From Asparagopsis taxiformis (lineage: Eukaryota; Rhodophyta; Florideophyceae; Bonnemaisoniales; Bonnemaisoniaceae), in the NCBI GenBank assembly GCA_030407315.1, contig JALQPE010000610.1:108868-172867 (forward strand): a stretch of 64,000 bases of DNA. The letters run 5' to 3'. A model generated the notes under the pieces. That model was not told the DNA's origin. It did no database searches and worked only from the letters and a program-made list of their open reading frames with translations. The stretch's first letter is position 1; each line of letters opens with the position of its first letter. Position numbers and translations under genes: made by a program. Below, piece after piece: positions 1-11,000 of this stretch.

Positions 1-327
1 CCGATCGTAACTACAGTGAATGCACTCGTGTATATCGCGATCCGTCAGAAGCGAGCGTTGGCGAATTGTAAGGAAGATGAACTACAGAGAGAAAATATTC
101 AACAGGTGATGAAATTTGCTGCTGCTTATGGGCGCCTGGGTCGAGAGTGTATTCGTGCACTGGCCTCTGTGGCGGAGCATGATCGGAGAAATATTCCATC
201 GTCACAACTGGCGAAGAAGAGCTCTGCTGATGCTAAAGCACTGTTTGCCGCATCTGGTAAAATGCTAAATCAGTGTGTAGCGGCACTTTCTTCCTTGGAA
301 TTGGCAATGGATTCCCTGACTTTGTAG
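1..327 (+). CDS. 3' end of an unidentified protein gene (partial)
   Basis: The reading frame is open from the first base of the window to a TAG at 325-327, with no ATG near the left edge, so it is read as the C-terminal part of a gene starting upstream. The roughly 108 visible residues are polar and alpha-helical in character. They are rich in Ala, Leu, Lys and Glu, with Cys residues spaced through helices and no membrane segment. No family is recognised. It could also be the last exon of a spliced gene, because the local genes carry short introns. That it is coding is moderately likely; its function is unknown. Confidence 0.45.
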   Translation, partial: PIVTTVNALVYIAIRQKRALANCKEDELQRENIQQVMKFAAAYGRLGRECIRALASVAEHDRRNIPSSQLAKKSSADAKALFAASGKMLNQCVAALSSLELAMDSLTL

Positions 328-2285
328 GGTTGTGCAATTTGTTGATGTACTGTAGTTTGGACTAGATGGGGTCTGCAGTTTGACGTGGGGAAGATGTGAT
401 TGAGTGTTGGATTTCATTGTCTATATGTATGTGTGTGAAAATTCTGATTGCACTATAACTTGAACGACTCTTTTTAACTATAACTTTGCTCGGCTGTTTG
501 TGCGGTGAAGGTCTCTTGTGTGACAGTCGAAATAAATGAGGAACCCTTGAGGGATGACATCACTCTCTATTTCTGCTTGTCAAGAGAATTGCATGACATG
601 AATCGAAGATGGCACTCCGTTATGTGGGAACGCAAATCATCGCGTTTTAGCTCAGGATTCTCAAGAGGCAGTTCCAATTCAAAGCAGACATGCTGGAAAT
701 TAGGTTGTAGTACACACCGAAATCCGTACGATAGAGAGACTGAGTCCATATTTCAGGACTTGAGAGGTTTCTTCATGTGGTCAACTTTCGGTGCCATACT
801 CAGCAATCATATGACCCTATCACTTCTCCGAATACGAACACCATACAGATCGAATCAAATTTAATCTGCGCAATGTCTGTATCTCCCATCCTTGAGGCAC
901 ACATCCCCTTCTACACAAATTCAGAAACCGTCGTACGTGCAAGACCCGAAAATCACCTCTGCATGTCGGCCTGCGCCCACAACCCTCGTTTGCGGAATGC
1001 GAGTCAATACAGACGGTGCACAGCACGGTGAAAGTTCAACTTGAGATGCACGGCGATCGGTGGCGACTGACGAGTCCAGTCGCGGGTCCAACAGCGACGT
1101 GGTGGAACGGCATATTCACTGCGTCCATGCAAAGTCATGTCATCTGCGCCGTGCATGGCACGGCAGAAACGGGATCCTGAGCGGGGCGGATGTGTCGTCC
1201 ACGGAGGAGATGAGTTCGGAGTGCCGTGCGACCGCGAAAACCAGACCTGCCTCCGAAGCGCCGGCTCAGTGGTCTGGGTGCGCAAAGTGCTGACAGCTCG
1301 GCATTGGAACGAGACTACTAGGACATGGCGCGAGCTCGCTTGGCCTAGGCGGAATTAGAGATTTAGCACGGCAGTGGGGTGAAATTTGGGAGAGATTAGA
1401 GCTTGTGTATCCTTTAGTTGGCGTGTGCTCGCCGAAGGTAAGAACACTACTATTCTAGTGGGAATACAGCGGTCTCGGTCATAGATGGGAAACGTGCAGT
1501 GAAGGAAAGATACGCTGCATGTGTGGGACATGTCTAACTGGTGCATGGGTAGACACCGCGCGTAATTTGAGACTGTGTGGTTCGGTTGCTTGGTATGCTG
1601 CTGTCTACGAAGCATGATTTTGATGGATTTTCCAATTGACGTTGAGCCGTCCGTCTAGGGCTGGATGCCATTTCCTCAATACCAGTGAACAGTTCAGATA
1701 CAAGCAAATTTTTAGTGCAACGCAGTCAAATGTGATGATGTGGAGTGATCGGTCCAGCATGTGATGGACTTGGTTAGGACATTGCATGACCGGGCAGCTT
1801 GTATCAACTGTTTGTTCTTGTTGCATCTAGACTAGATGTGCACCGTGCTCTTGCAACAGGCCTCTGTGTTCTCCATGCACGCTTCCTCGTCCTGGCTATT
1901 GCGGGAGTGTTTGTGCCATTAAGCTATTCTCAGGAAATGATCGTCTCGCGTTAGCTGGGCTTTCAAACTCCTTTTGGCGTAAGGGTTGCCATAGCGCCCG
2001 TCACAATGCGGCGCGGATCAGTCGTGTCTGCGATCTGTAGAGGAGCAAAATAGGTAACAATAAACGGCATGTAAGCTGCAACCATACACAGCGTCTACTC
2101 TACTAGCGGTACACTACACGACGACACGTGTAGCGACCAATATCATCACTGTCGTACAGATTTAGCTTGCCTTTCTTACGAGACTCCTTCCCACCCATCG
2201 CAAGCAGAGTTCAACCTGCCGCGCTCACTCCACAACCGCCCTCCCACTTTCTATGTAAACGCTTGGACGGGAGTGCAATTCCAAT
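328..2285. other. Intergenic region upstream of CYP51, no gene recognised
   Basis: About 2 kb with only short, low-quality open frames on both strands, for example at 505-864 and 1060-1293. None has a recognisable motif or protein-like composition. The last 200 bases before 2286 are C-rich (CT-rich patches around 2185-2250) and probably hold the CYP51 promoter. No clear TATA box was seen. Confidence 0.5.
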
Positions 2286-3913
2286 ATGGAATCCATCACC
2301 GAACGCGTTCAAACCGTGATCTCCGAAACATTAACCGCCGCTAAATCGGGCCACATCGAGTCAATTGGATGGATACTCGTCGCCATTCTATCCCTCACAC
2401 TCGCCGTAATCGCCTTTGTGCAAGTTGCGGTCGGCGACGCAAAAGTGCTATCCGCCAAGCGACTCGGCAAGGCCGTCCCGCCTCCGACATACAATGTCGG
2501 GCTGCCCATCATTGGAAACATCCTTGCATTTGCGAGCAACCCGCTCGATCTCGTGTGGGACGGCTACGCCAAGAAGGGTGAAGTGTTTACCGTCAGACTC
2601 GCCACAAAGCGTCTTACATTTGTTATAGGTCCCGCCGCATGTGAGACCTTCTTCAAGGCCAGTGACACCGAGCTCGATCTCAACGAGCCGTACAGCTTCA
2701 GTACGCCCGTCTTCGGGAAGGACGTTGTCTACGATGCAAAGCTGGAGAATCGCTTGCAGCATTTTCGAATCTTGTCCATGACGTTGCGTGTGAACATGTT
2801 GGAGACGTATGTGCCGCTCATGATCAAGGAGGCAGAGGAGTTTTTCGCCAAATGGGGCGATAGCGGCGAGGTGGATCTGTTGGAAGAGCTCAGTAATCTC
2901 ATTATTCTTACAGGTTCGCGATGCATTATGGGGCGTGAAATTCGCGAGAATTTGTTCGGTGAAGTTTCGCAGCTCATTTACACGCTCGATCAAGGCATGC
3001 AGCCCATTTCGGTGCTTGCAAATTGGCTGCCGATAAAGGCGCATCGTGATCGTGACCGCGCAAGAAAAGAAATGGGCAAATTGTTCGAACCGATTATCCG
3101 TGCTCGTCGTGCGGGCAACACCAAAGAAGACGACATGTTGCAATGGCTGATCGAGGCTAAATACCGCAACGGCAAGCCGTTCACCGAGCAGGAAATCGTC
3201 GGCATTCTGGTTGCAGGGGTAAGTTGCACATTATATTTGCTGTCGATGCAAACATTTATTACAATTCTAACGTGTCTCACATGAATCGTCATCATTCGCA
3301 GCTGTTCGCCGCGCAACACACATCGAGCGCCACGTCCACCTGGATCGGGATGCGATTACTGCGCGACCCGTCGGTCCTCAAGCGCGTGCGCGAGGAACAA
3401 GAAGCGATCCTGGGCGACAGCGAGAACGGTCTTTGTTATGAGGCGCTCGTAAAAATGAATCTACTACACGCATGCATGAAGGAAACGCTACGAATGCATC
3501 CGCCGCTCATTTTCCTGATGAGAAAGGTTCTGGAGCCGCGCTCTGCGCTTGGTGGCCGTTTTGAAATCCCCGAAGGTGATTATATCGTTGCGTCACCCAG
3601 CGTGGCCGGTATGCTACCCGACGTGTTTGCAGAGCCGACGAAATGGGACCCAGATCGCTTCCTGCCACCGAGAGAAGAGGACAAAGCGGCCCCATACTCG
3701 TTCCTTGGTTTCGGCGCCGGACGACACGGGTGCATGGGCGAGGGATTCGCGTATGTCCAGGTGAAGACGATTTGGAGTACATTATTGAGTACGTTTGAAC
3801 TGGAAGCTGTTGGCGAGGCGGTACCGGAAAGCAACTATGACGCACTTGTTGTCGGTCCGACACATGACACGTGCAAAGTACGATATCGACGGAAAGTGAC
3901 GCTGAAATCATAA
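2286..3913 (+). CDS. CYP51: Sterol 14-alpha-demethylase, cytochrome P450 family 51
   Basis: Two exons, 2286-3218 and 3302-3913, flank an 83-nt intron (GTAAGT donor, CTAAC branch-like element, TTCGCAG acceptor) and give 514 residues. A hydrophobic segment at about residues 24-48 is the ER membrane anchor. The CYP51-specific region YSFSTPVFGKDVVYD (SRS1/B'-C) is present. The I-helix motif AAQHTSS (314-320) is rebuilt exactly across the splice. ETLR of the K-helix lies at 372-375, WDPDRF at 426-431, and the haem loop FGAGRHGCMG has the ligand Cys455. The enzyme oxidatively removes the 14-alpha methyl of lanosterol or obtusifoliol-type sterols, with electrons from CPR and cytochrome b5. The intron-free reading runs to a stop shortly after the donor and lacks the I-helix, so splicing is needed. 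A cytochrome b5 gene converges on it with only 31 bp between stop codons. Confidence 0.95.
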
Positions 3914-3944
3914 ATGAATGACAATCGGGTGAGATAAATAGACT

Positions 3945-4427
3945 CTATTCTTCCTTGGTCATCGACGTAGGCATTCTCATTAAATCACCGACGTAAAACT
4001 CATCAATCTACACGCGTCATCCCGCAAACATCGACACGTTAGACATTGAAAGAGCGGGATCAAGACACCGAATACACGCGAAACATACCATGTCCCACAC
4101 ACGATCGGGATGCTGACTGCCCGAAAAACCGGCGGTTGAATCGCGGCCGGCATTGCGCAAAATCGCCTCGCCGCCCGGATGATGCGCTATATAGTCTGTG
4201 AAATCATACACCTTATCCTGAATGATGAGCCACAAATCATCGGGCGAACAATGGGCGCGCACCTGCTCCTCTGTGAAAATGCTTCCACGACCCAAAGTGG
4301 CCTGCGAATGCGGCGGCGACACAGTGCCCGACCCGCCCGCGAGCCCGCCGTGGTGATAGCGTCGTAGCATGACATACGCCGCGACGCAGAGCATGAGAAA
4401 CGCTAGCGCGGCCAAAAGCGAAACCAT
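3945..4427 (-). CDS. Membrane-anchored cytochrome b5, two exons
   Basis: Exon 1 is 4427-4089 and exon 2 is 4007-3945, separated by an 81-nt intron (GTATGT donor, TCTAAC branch-like element, GTGTAG acceptor); 133 residues. The unspliced frame would end in a nonsense tail. Splicing restores IDEFYVGDL, the normal end of the b5 fold. An N-terminal transmembrane helix (about residues 2-20) precedes a short linker and the haem domain. The haem ligands are His83 in HHPGGE and His106 in SQHPDR. The ATG at 4427 is chosen because the helix starts there; an upstream in-frame ATG at 4478 would add 17 polar residues. The N-terminal anchor differs from classic tail-anchored microsomal b5. It probably donates electrons to ER P450s and desaturases; the convergent CYP51 neighbour is a known type of partner. 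Confidence 0.88.
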
Positions 4428-5676
4428 CTTTGTCGACAGGGTATCGTCGCGCGACGGATGCGCGCGCGGGGCGATCACAGCACGTACGCGACGGATAGAG
4501 CGTCTCTGGTCGCGATGCGTACGGACGCCAAACGGCTATAATTGGTTATTTTTTGGCAGTCGCGACTGTACGGTTTCGAATCGTGCCGTGCGGTACGCTG
4601 CGTGCGGATTGCGCTATTTCAAGATGTTTCGCCGTTTGGACCGGCGTGTGGTTGACAGACTTGCTGCATTGATGGTCGGTCTGGTTTCGTGCAATCATGT
4701 TTGTAGCAGCCCGTTATGTGGGGCGGAGAGACGTTTGTTGAGACGAGACTTTTTCTCTCGACATGCGCTCGGCTTTTGTTGGGTACTACCTGCTTGCACG
4801 CGCGTGCAAGGTTTTGGATGTGCTGATGGCAAACGCCGCATTCGACATGAACATACATATGTCTAGAGTGCTGGAGACAGGATGCTCGGCGAGAATTGCT
4901 AGCAATATTGAGACGACTGTATCATACTGCCATGATGGCTGTTCATTCCCTCGAATACTGTGGCCCTTGAAATAACTTGATTGGATTGTTGCTGTGAAAT
5001 TGCATGTCACTGCGAAGTTTGTACTTTTGATGGCCCAGTCAAAATATTTAAAGCAACTTTCATGAAAGGTAATTTGTCCATATGTTCGAGCTGTTGTTTT
5101 CGTCGCTTCGATTCCTTCTAGTTTCTTCGTGCAGCACGATATACTATCATACCGCGAGACATCTGACAGCCATCCCTTCGAATTGAAGCATTATTCTTAC
5201 ACTTGGCCTGTGTTGGCAAGCACGAAATGGATATGCCGCTCCTACGTGGATGAAAAACATGTGAAAAAACTCATTTTGTGACTTGGCATGAAATTTGTTC
5301 AATGACATGTTTCCCATATATATACAATATATTATGGCACACACGCAATAAAGATGACACATTCCAAAATTTGCATCATTTTCCTTTTTATATAATTTCA
5401 AATTGTTAATCTTCAACAGCTCAAGTTGACAATGCCGCGGCTCCATTTCGGTCAGTAATCAATTGTCATCTGCTCCGCTCACCAAAGTCTGGTCCAGTAC
5501 ACCAGCTCGGTTACACCGCGCCAATTTAATCCAACCCCGACTAGACCCCATTTCTGCCCACGAAAAAAACTCCTAGCTTCTCGCCATTCAACCTGCGGTG
5601 AACACGGCCCTTCTCTCGCCTCGTTTCATTCCAATAAATACAAGATATCACAAGACAAAATCCCTCATAGTACCGT
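4428..5676. other. Intergenic region, no gene recognised
   Basis: This 1.25-kb stretch lies between the 5' end of the cytochrome b5 gene and the 3' end of the GT90 gene. Its left part would hold the b5 promoter. Its right part is AT-rich, with AATAAA-like and TATATA runs near 5320-5400. Open frames here are antisense or out-of-frame shadows without protein-like content. Confidence 0.45.
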
Positions 5677-7402
5677 TCAATCCACGGTGACATCCACACT
5701 TCCCGACTCTACTTTGATCTCTTTGGCATTGAGCAATTTCGAATACTCTACCAACAAAACCTTCATATACAATTTGATTCCTTTCAAACTCAAAAAGTTG
5801 GCCGCAAATTCATTCGCATTCTGTACAATCTGCTTGGCCTCTTCGTCATGTTCCTTGGCCCATCCAATGCGCTCCACAGTGTCCCTGAAGAAAAAGTCGG
5901 TAGGAATATAGTGCGTCATCGGTTTCAACAACGGTTCCCAGAACTGACCGCACGGCGTCTCCTGCTTCACAATCACCGACGGTCCGAACACCTGTTTGTT
6001 CAACCGGTCCGCCCAAAAGCAATTTCCCTCTGCGTACAGAATATATTTGTACAAATGGTGCTGTACCTCACTCAATCTCGACATGGTGTATGTCTTCTTC
6101 CCACAACGCCCGCTAATGCCCACATCAAACATCTCAGCGTTTTTCTTAGCGATATATGACAGTCGTGTGCGGCCGACAGCGTTACACTTTTTGTCCGCAT
6201 CTTTCTTGTTGTTAAAAAACATGCTCGGTCTGTTGCCGCCACGAAACACAGCGCGCGATTTCTTATCCTCCCACGCCGTCTTGTCGGCCGCCTTGTATTC
6301 GGCCATTTTCTTGTCCCAGTTGCGCAGGCCGCCGCGCACTGTGTCGCCTTCCCACATTGGGATCGGGATGTTGTCCGAGAAGTTGCAGGCGACTATGGTA
6401 AATACGGGGTTGCTTTCCTTGTAGGTTGCGCCACGATAGGAATGCGATTTGCTGACGGTCTGGACGCAATCGTGGATTGCGACGAGGAATTGGGAGTTGG
6501 GCAGCGTTTTGTCTTTTGCGACTTGGCTCAGAAACCAGATTAGTTCCTTGAGACGCGATCTGTAGAACGGCTTGGAATTTTTGGTTACTTGATATGGATC
6601 TAAGAGATGGACTCCTGCAAGATGGAACGAGAAAAGATCAGTATAAAGCTATATTTTTGGGGGGCAGAATTTGGATGTGATTATATGACGTACTGCCGGC
6701 AATCATTTGGAAGAGAATTGTTTGTGCCCCCTTGTTGGCACCGGGAGGAGTGAGACCATATGTCTTGCGCTTGAGTATGTTAAAAAATGACGATGTTTCA
6801 ATACCATCTCGAAATGGGTATAGATAAGTTTTAACAAGCTTTTCGTAATATTCTCTGACTTGCTTCGCTTTCAATTGTCCAGTTGCAGCGGGAACCTGAA
6901 TGTCTTGTACATTTCGATTCATGGGATGAGAGTATTCAGAATGAGCACTTTCAGATTCTGACTGACCTGATTCCTTAGACTCGGGCACATCTTCATCAGT
7001 TTCAGATTTCGGGGACTGTTTCGCTGGAGACGGTTGCGGAGAATTTGAAATTTGCAGTTTGTTCACAGCAACTCTTTTCGTATCGAAAGATGGAGGTTTT
7101 TCTTTGGGAATATGGATATGCACTTGATGGGCATCAAAGGAGCCTTCGGAATGCAGGGCACCCGGGAGTGAATTGGTCATGACTGTCGGAGCCTGGACAG
7201 GGGCTTGGCTGGGGGCATATCCAGGCAGCTGGTGGAGTGTGGCACGACTAGCGTGGAGCAAATGATCATGCACGGGGTGTGTGCGAATAGTGTGTGAACG
7301 AGCTGTGTGAGTGGCGGAAATGTTACAGAAATTTGTAAAGTAGAGACAGACGAGCAGGGAGAAGAGCAGCATACCCCAGTGCTTATCGACGGTGCGCAGC
7401 AT
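5677..7402 (-). CDS. Type II membrane glycosyltransferase, GT90/CAP10 (POGLUT-like) family
   Basis: Exon 1 is 7402-6694 and exon 2 is 6614-5677, with a 79-nt intron (GTACGT donor, TTGCAG acceptor) splitting an Arg codon; 548 residues. A short cytosolic tail is followed by one hydrophobic helix (about residues 11-28). A Ser/Pro/Glu-rich stem of about 150 residues leads into a lumenal domain. CAP10 landmarks appear in exon 2: DNIPIPMWEG, a KSRAVFRGGNRPS segment, RTRLSYIA, then KYILYAEGN, a WADRL motif and PMTHYIPTD. Together these fit the GT90 fold of protein O-glucosyl/xylosyltransferases and capsule xylosyltransferases, which use UDP-sugars in the ER/Golgi. In-frame ATGs further upstream (7546, 7648) exist; 7402 gives the usual short type II tail. 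The acceptor substrate cannot be told. Confidence 0.85.
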
Positions 7403-8025
7403 TGTAGATGCGGCGGCACGGAGGGATGACTGGAATGATGTGCGGGGAGGAAGTTTGAAATGATGGGAGTGGGATACGGGCAGCTGCATGGAGGGATGCA
7501 TGTGCGTTGAAAGTCTGCTCCTGACGGAGTGACGTGGGCGTGGCATTTGAGCGCGGAGTGTTGCGGAGAAAGTCGGACAGTGAATGGGTGTAGAGATGGC
7601 AGTTTGATAAAGCGAGCAATGGCAGACCGACAGTGATGTATGATACATGTACAGTACGGGTGGAATTTGAAGTGGGTAATTTAGTTACGTATAAATTATA
7701 CGGAGGGACAAAAATAAATTTGAGCAATTGTCAGTAGTTAGCCGCGACAGTTGGATGGAGTGCACTTGTCCAAGTGTAATTGAGAGGGTATCGCAACCAA
7801 GTGGCATGATCGGAAACTATGCCATCTGGGGCGTTACAATTTGATACGTTGCATGGACCAATTTTGGCGCGATTCCAGGTGCGCGCTTCAACACACTTGT
7901 GCAGCCACACCAGAGCGCGCTGCGCCGACAGCTTTGTCCGCATATATCTATCATTTACGCCACAACGTCAAGCGCACCCTAAGCACGCACGTCCGCTCGC
8001 CGCACCCCTTGATGACACGCAACCC
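7403..8025. promoter_or_regulatory. Shared divergent intergenic/promoter region
   Basis: The GT90 gene (-) and the large zinc-finger gene (+) are transcribed away from this roughly 620-bp region, so it probably holds both promoters. AT-rich tracts such as TATAAATTATA near 7690-7701 are candidate core elements. In-frame ATGs of both genes extend into it (7648 for GT90, 7819 for the zinc-finger gene), so its exact limits depend on the true starts. Confidence 0.4.
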
Positions 8026-11000
8026 ATGGCGCCAGCGCGAAAGGGCGTTCTCGCCGGCGATCCGACCGCTACCCCGCCGGCGTCGCAAGTATTCACGCGT
8101 TGGCGCAAGCGACATTTCCAAATCTCCACCTCACCATCGCGCATACTCAACGCAGCCTACGTGAACGCGATGGCGGATGCTTCGGAGACGAGCGATTCGA
8201 CCGCCTCCGATTCGCTGCAAATCGACGCCATCGCCGCGGCGCCCATCTCCGTCCCTCCGCGAAAGCGGCTGCAACGCGTCGCGGCGGAGTTGCAACCGCC
8301 GCCGAAACGACACAAGCGGTCTGTATCGGGTGCGCGGATTGGCAATCGCCGCGTGCAGAAAACATGTGCCCCCGACGCAGCCGTGCAAGCCGTGTCGCTG
8401 TCATCAATCGTCGCGCGTAAACGCCCGTCGCGTCGCGTGTCGCCCGTCACACCCCCCGCCGTGCGCTCCGTCAAGAAGCGCCTGCCGTCGACGCCGAGCG
8501 CTGCGCGCAGACGCGCGCTCGCCGCCCGCGAAGCGCCCGCGGATGGCGGCATGGCGATGCGAAGCGGCGCTGTGAAGAAGACGCTCGATGGCGCCAAACG
8601 GCCGTCGTCGACGCTGCAGTTGTTGCGCCGCATTCAGGCCGCCGCGCCGGCGTTGCAGGCGCCCAAGAAGCGCGCGGTGAAATTGCTCGCTGATGCGCCA
8701 GATCGTGGTATGGCTATGCGTAGTGGTGCCGTGAAACAACCCCTGGCGCCGTCGCGTTCGCCTGCCAAACAGCCGCCGTCGAAGCGGAAGTTGGCGCATG
8801 CGCGTTCGTTGGCATCTTTGTCTGCGCCAGTGAAAGCACAAATTGATGATGCACAGTATGCGGGTCCAGCACAGCTCGAATCAAAACTTGCATTACCAAC
8901 TGTAAATCGCAGCACTGCAGAGAATGCTGCCACTGTAATATACGCGGCTGCGCACGATATGCCATCGCAACGCATCTCTCCGCTGACACCCACGCTATTG
9001 CAGCCGCCTGCGACTTGTCCCTTCACCAAGTCAACCTCCTCGGCGACGATTTCGGCTGCTGTCCAGCCGCAACCGCACGATGTAGTCCCAAATCCAATTT
9101 CAGCTTCGCCAATGCCAAAACGTGATATTCGCATGCCAAAGTGTACTGTGGCACCAACGCATCTATTCGAAGACCAAGCACGGCGCGTATCTGTTTCACA
9201 CTCTCAATCAGCTTCAAAACTCAAAACTGTAGTGCTGCCGGATACTTCCCCGCCACAGCCTACAGTGGGCATTCTTCAAGCGCCTGTATCGCTCCCTATT
9301 TCTAATCTTCCAGTGTCCGCTGGTCCCATGTCTGTCGATTCCCCAGTTACAGCTTCTGCAGAACAGCAAAGTCATCGACTCTCGTCACCGGTCCAACCTT
9401 CTCCTTCCTCATTTATGGTGAAGCCCAATGGCGCCATCTCACGCTCTGGTTCATCTGTCGATCAGTCGCCAAGTTCTGCACCACTGCCGCTTCCCGCGCG
9501 ACATTTTCCAACCAGACACGCCTCGTCGATGCAGACTAACGATGCGCAAAATGTTTTCTTCGCAAACGCCGAAGGGCAACCTGCACCTACCGCCCCTCGT
9601 GCATCCCAGTTTGTTACATACCCGGCCATGCCATGGCAGAATGATTTTGTCACACAATTTGGAGAGGAACGAACCCATTCTCAGTGTACTTCACCTTCAA
9701 CTCCCCCCACCACACATCCTCCAACTGATTCTGTAACACACATGCCAAGCAATGCCATAGTACAATTCAATGCCCGTGGCAGGCCTGCCCAACCTGTCTC
9801 CGCCTTCCCCGCTCCTTACTCACAACCCTACTCAAACAATATCATGTCAATGCCTACTGCTACTGGAATCAACTATACAAGCCGGACTGTACAAAGTCCA
9901 TCTTCGAACCATGTATCTTCGTTGCAAAACAGTACAGTCACTAACTCTCTGGATGGCAGACAAGTACATCCTGGTTCATCTTTTCCTTCTCGCTCTCAGA
10001 TCACTCCAAACAATGGGTCATTGGGCAACCATCAAGCTGTATTGAAGAACCGGACGCACATGGTGCAACCACAGCATTCATCATTGTATGTCCCTCCTGC
10101 ACCACAATCTACTGCAAACAGCGCTGTACCAGTATCATGGGGCACGAGGACAAATTTCGCGACTCATCCCATGCGTATTCCACCAGGGACTCTGTCCCCA
10201 TCTCATCTAGCCCCTAATCTTGTCAATTCGATGCCCAGTGGAACTGTTACAGACGCATCATATGGAAATCAGATTCGACAAGTTCCACTCTACCCTTCAG
10301 CTCAACAACCTGCTACGAATCATGCAGTATCAATGTCGAGGAGCAGGACAGATTATCCTACAAATTTACTTATTACACATGGAGTTTCAAAGGATTCTAC
10401 CTCCAGGCCACCAATTCCTCCCCGTCTTCCACTACCAAGTGGTACTGGAATGCTGTATGGAACGCAGTTTCCTGTGTCGCAAGTCGCTCCTGTTTCACAA
10501 CAGCTTGCAGAGAATCATACAAGACCAATGCCGGGTGATACCACTGGAAATTTTTCAGACAATGGAAATATGATGCAAAGCATCTCAGCAGTGCCTCCAA
10601 GTTCGCAGGATGTTTCAGATCGAGCGATGTCGATCCCATCTGGCACTGGTGTACGTCATGCTCCCTATGGCAGTTCGCAGCAGTACCCTCAGTTACAGAC
10701 TTCGAAACCACCGCTTTCCCATAACCGTGATTCAGCAACGTCCCATTCCGTGATGACAAATTTGAAAACAGGTAGAATAGAGGTTCAACATTTTGCGCCG
10801 CAATCTAAGCCAAGCCCTGCAATGTCAATACAGAATATTACTCAAGCCGATGACGTAAAACAGGGAGATCGAGCGCAGATTGCAAGGCCAAAAACTAGTT
10901 ACCCGTTTCGACCTAACTCCAACCGTGTATATATGACGTCAGATGCCGCAGTGGCACATTATAGAGGGAGCACATCACAGGCTCCACTTTCTCATCTGCA

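Noticed and set aside
4017..4088. Unspliced C-terminus of cytochrome b5
   Set aside because: It gives a tail unlike any b5, begins at a GTATGT donor, and splicing restores the conserved FYVGDL end.
7819..8025. Earlier start for the large zinc-finger protein
   Set aside because: The extra 69 residues are not protein-like, and the ATG at 8026 has a better context. It is kept as an alternative, not excluded.
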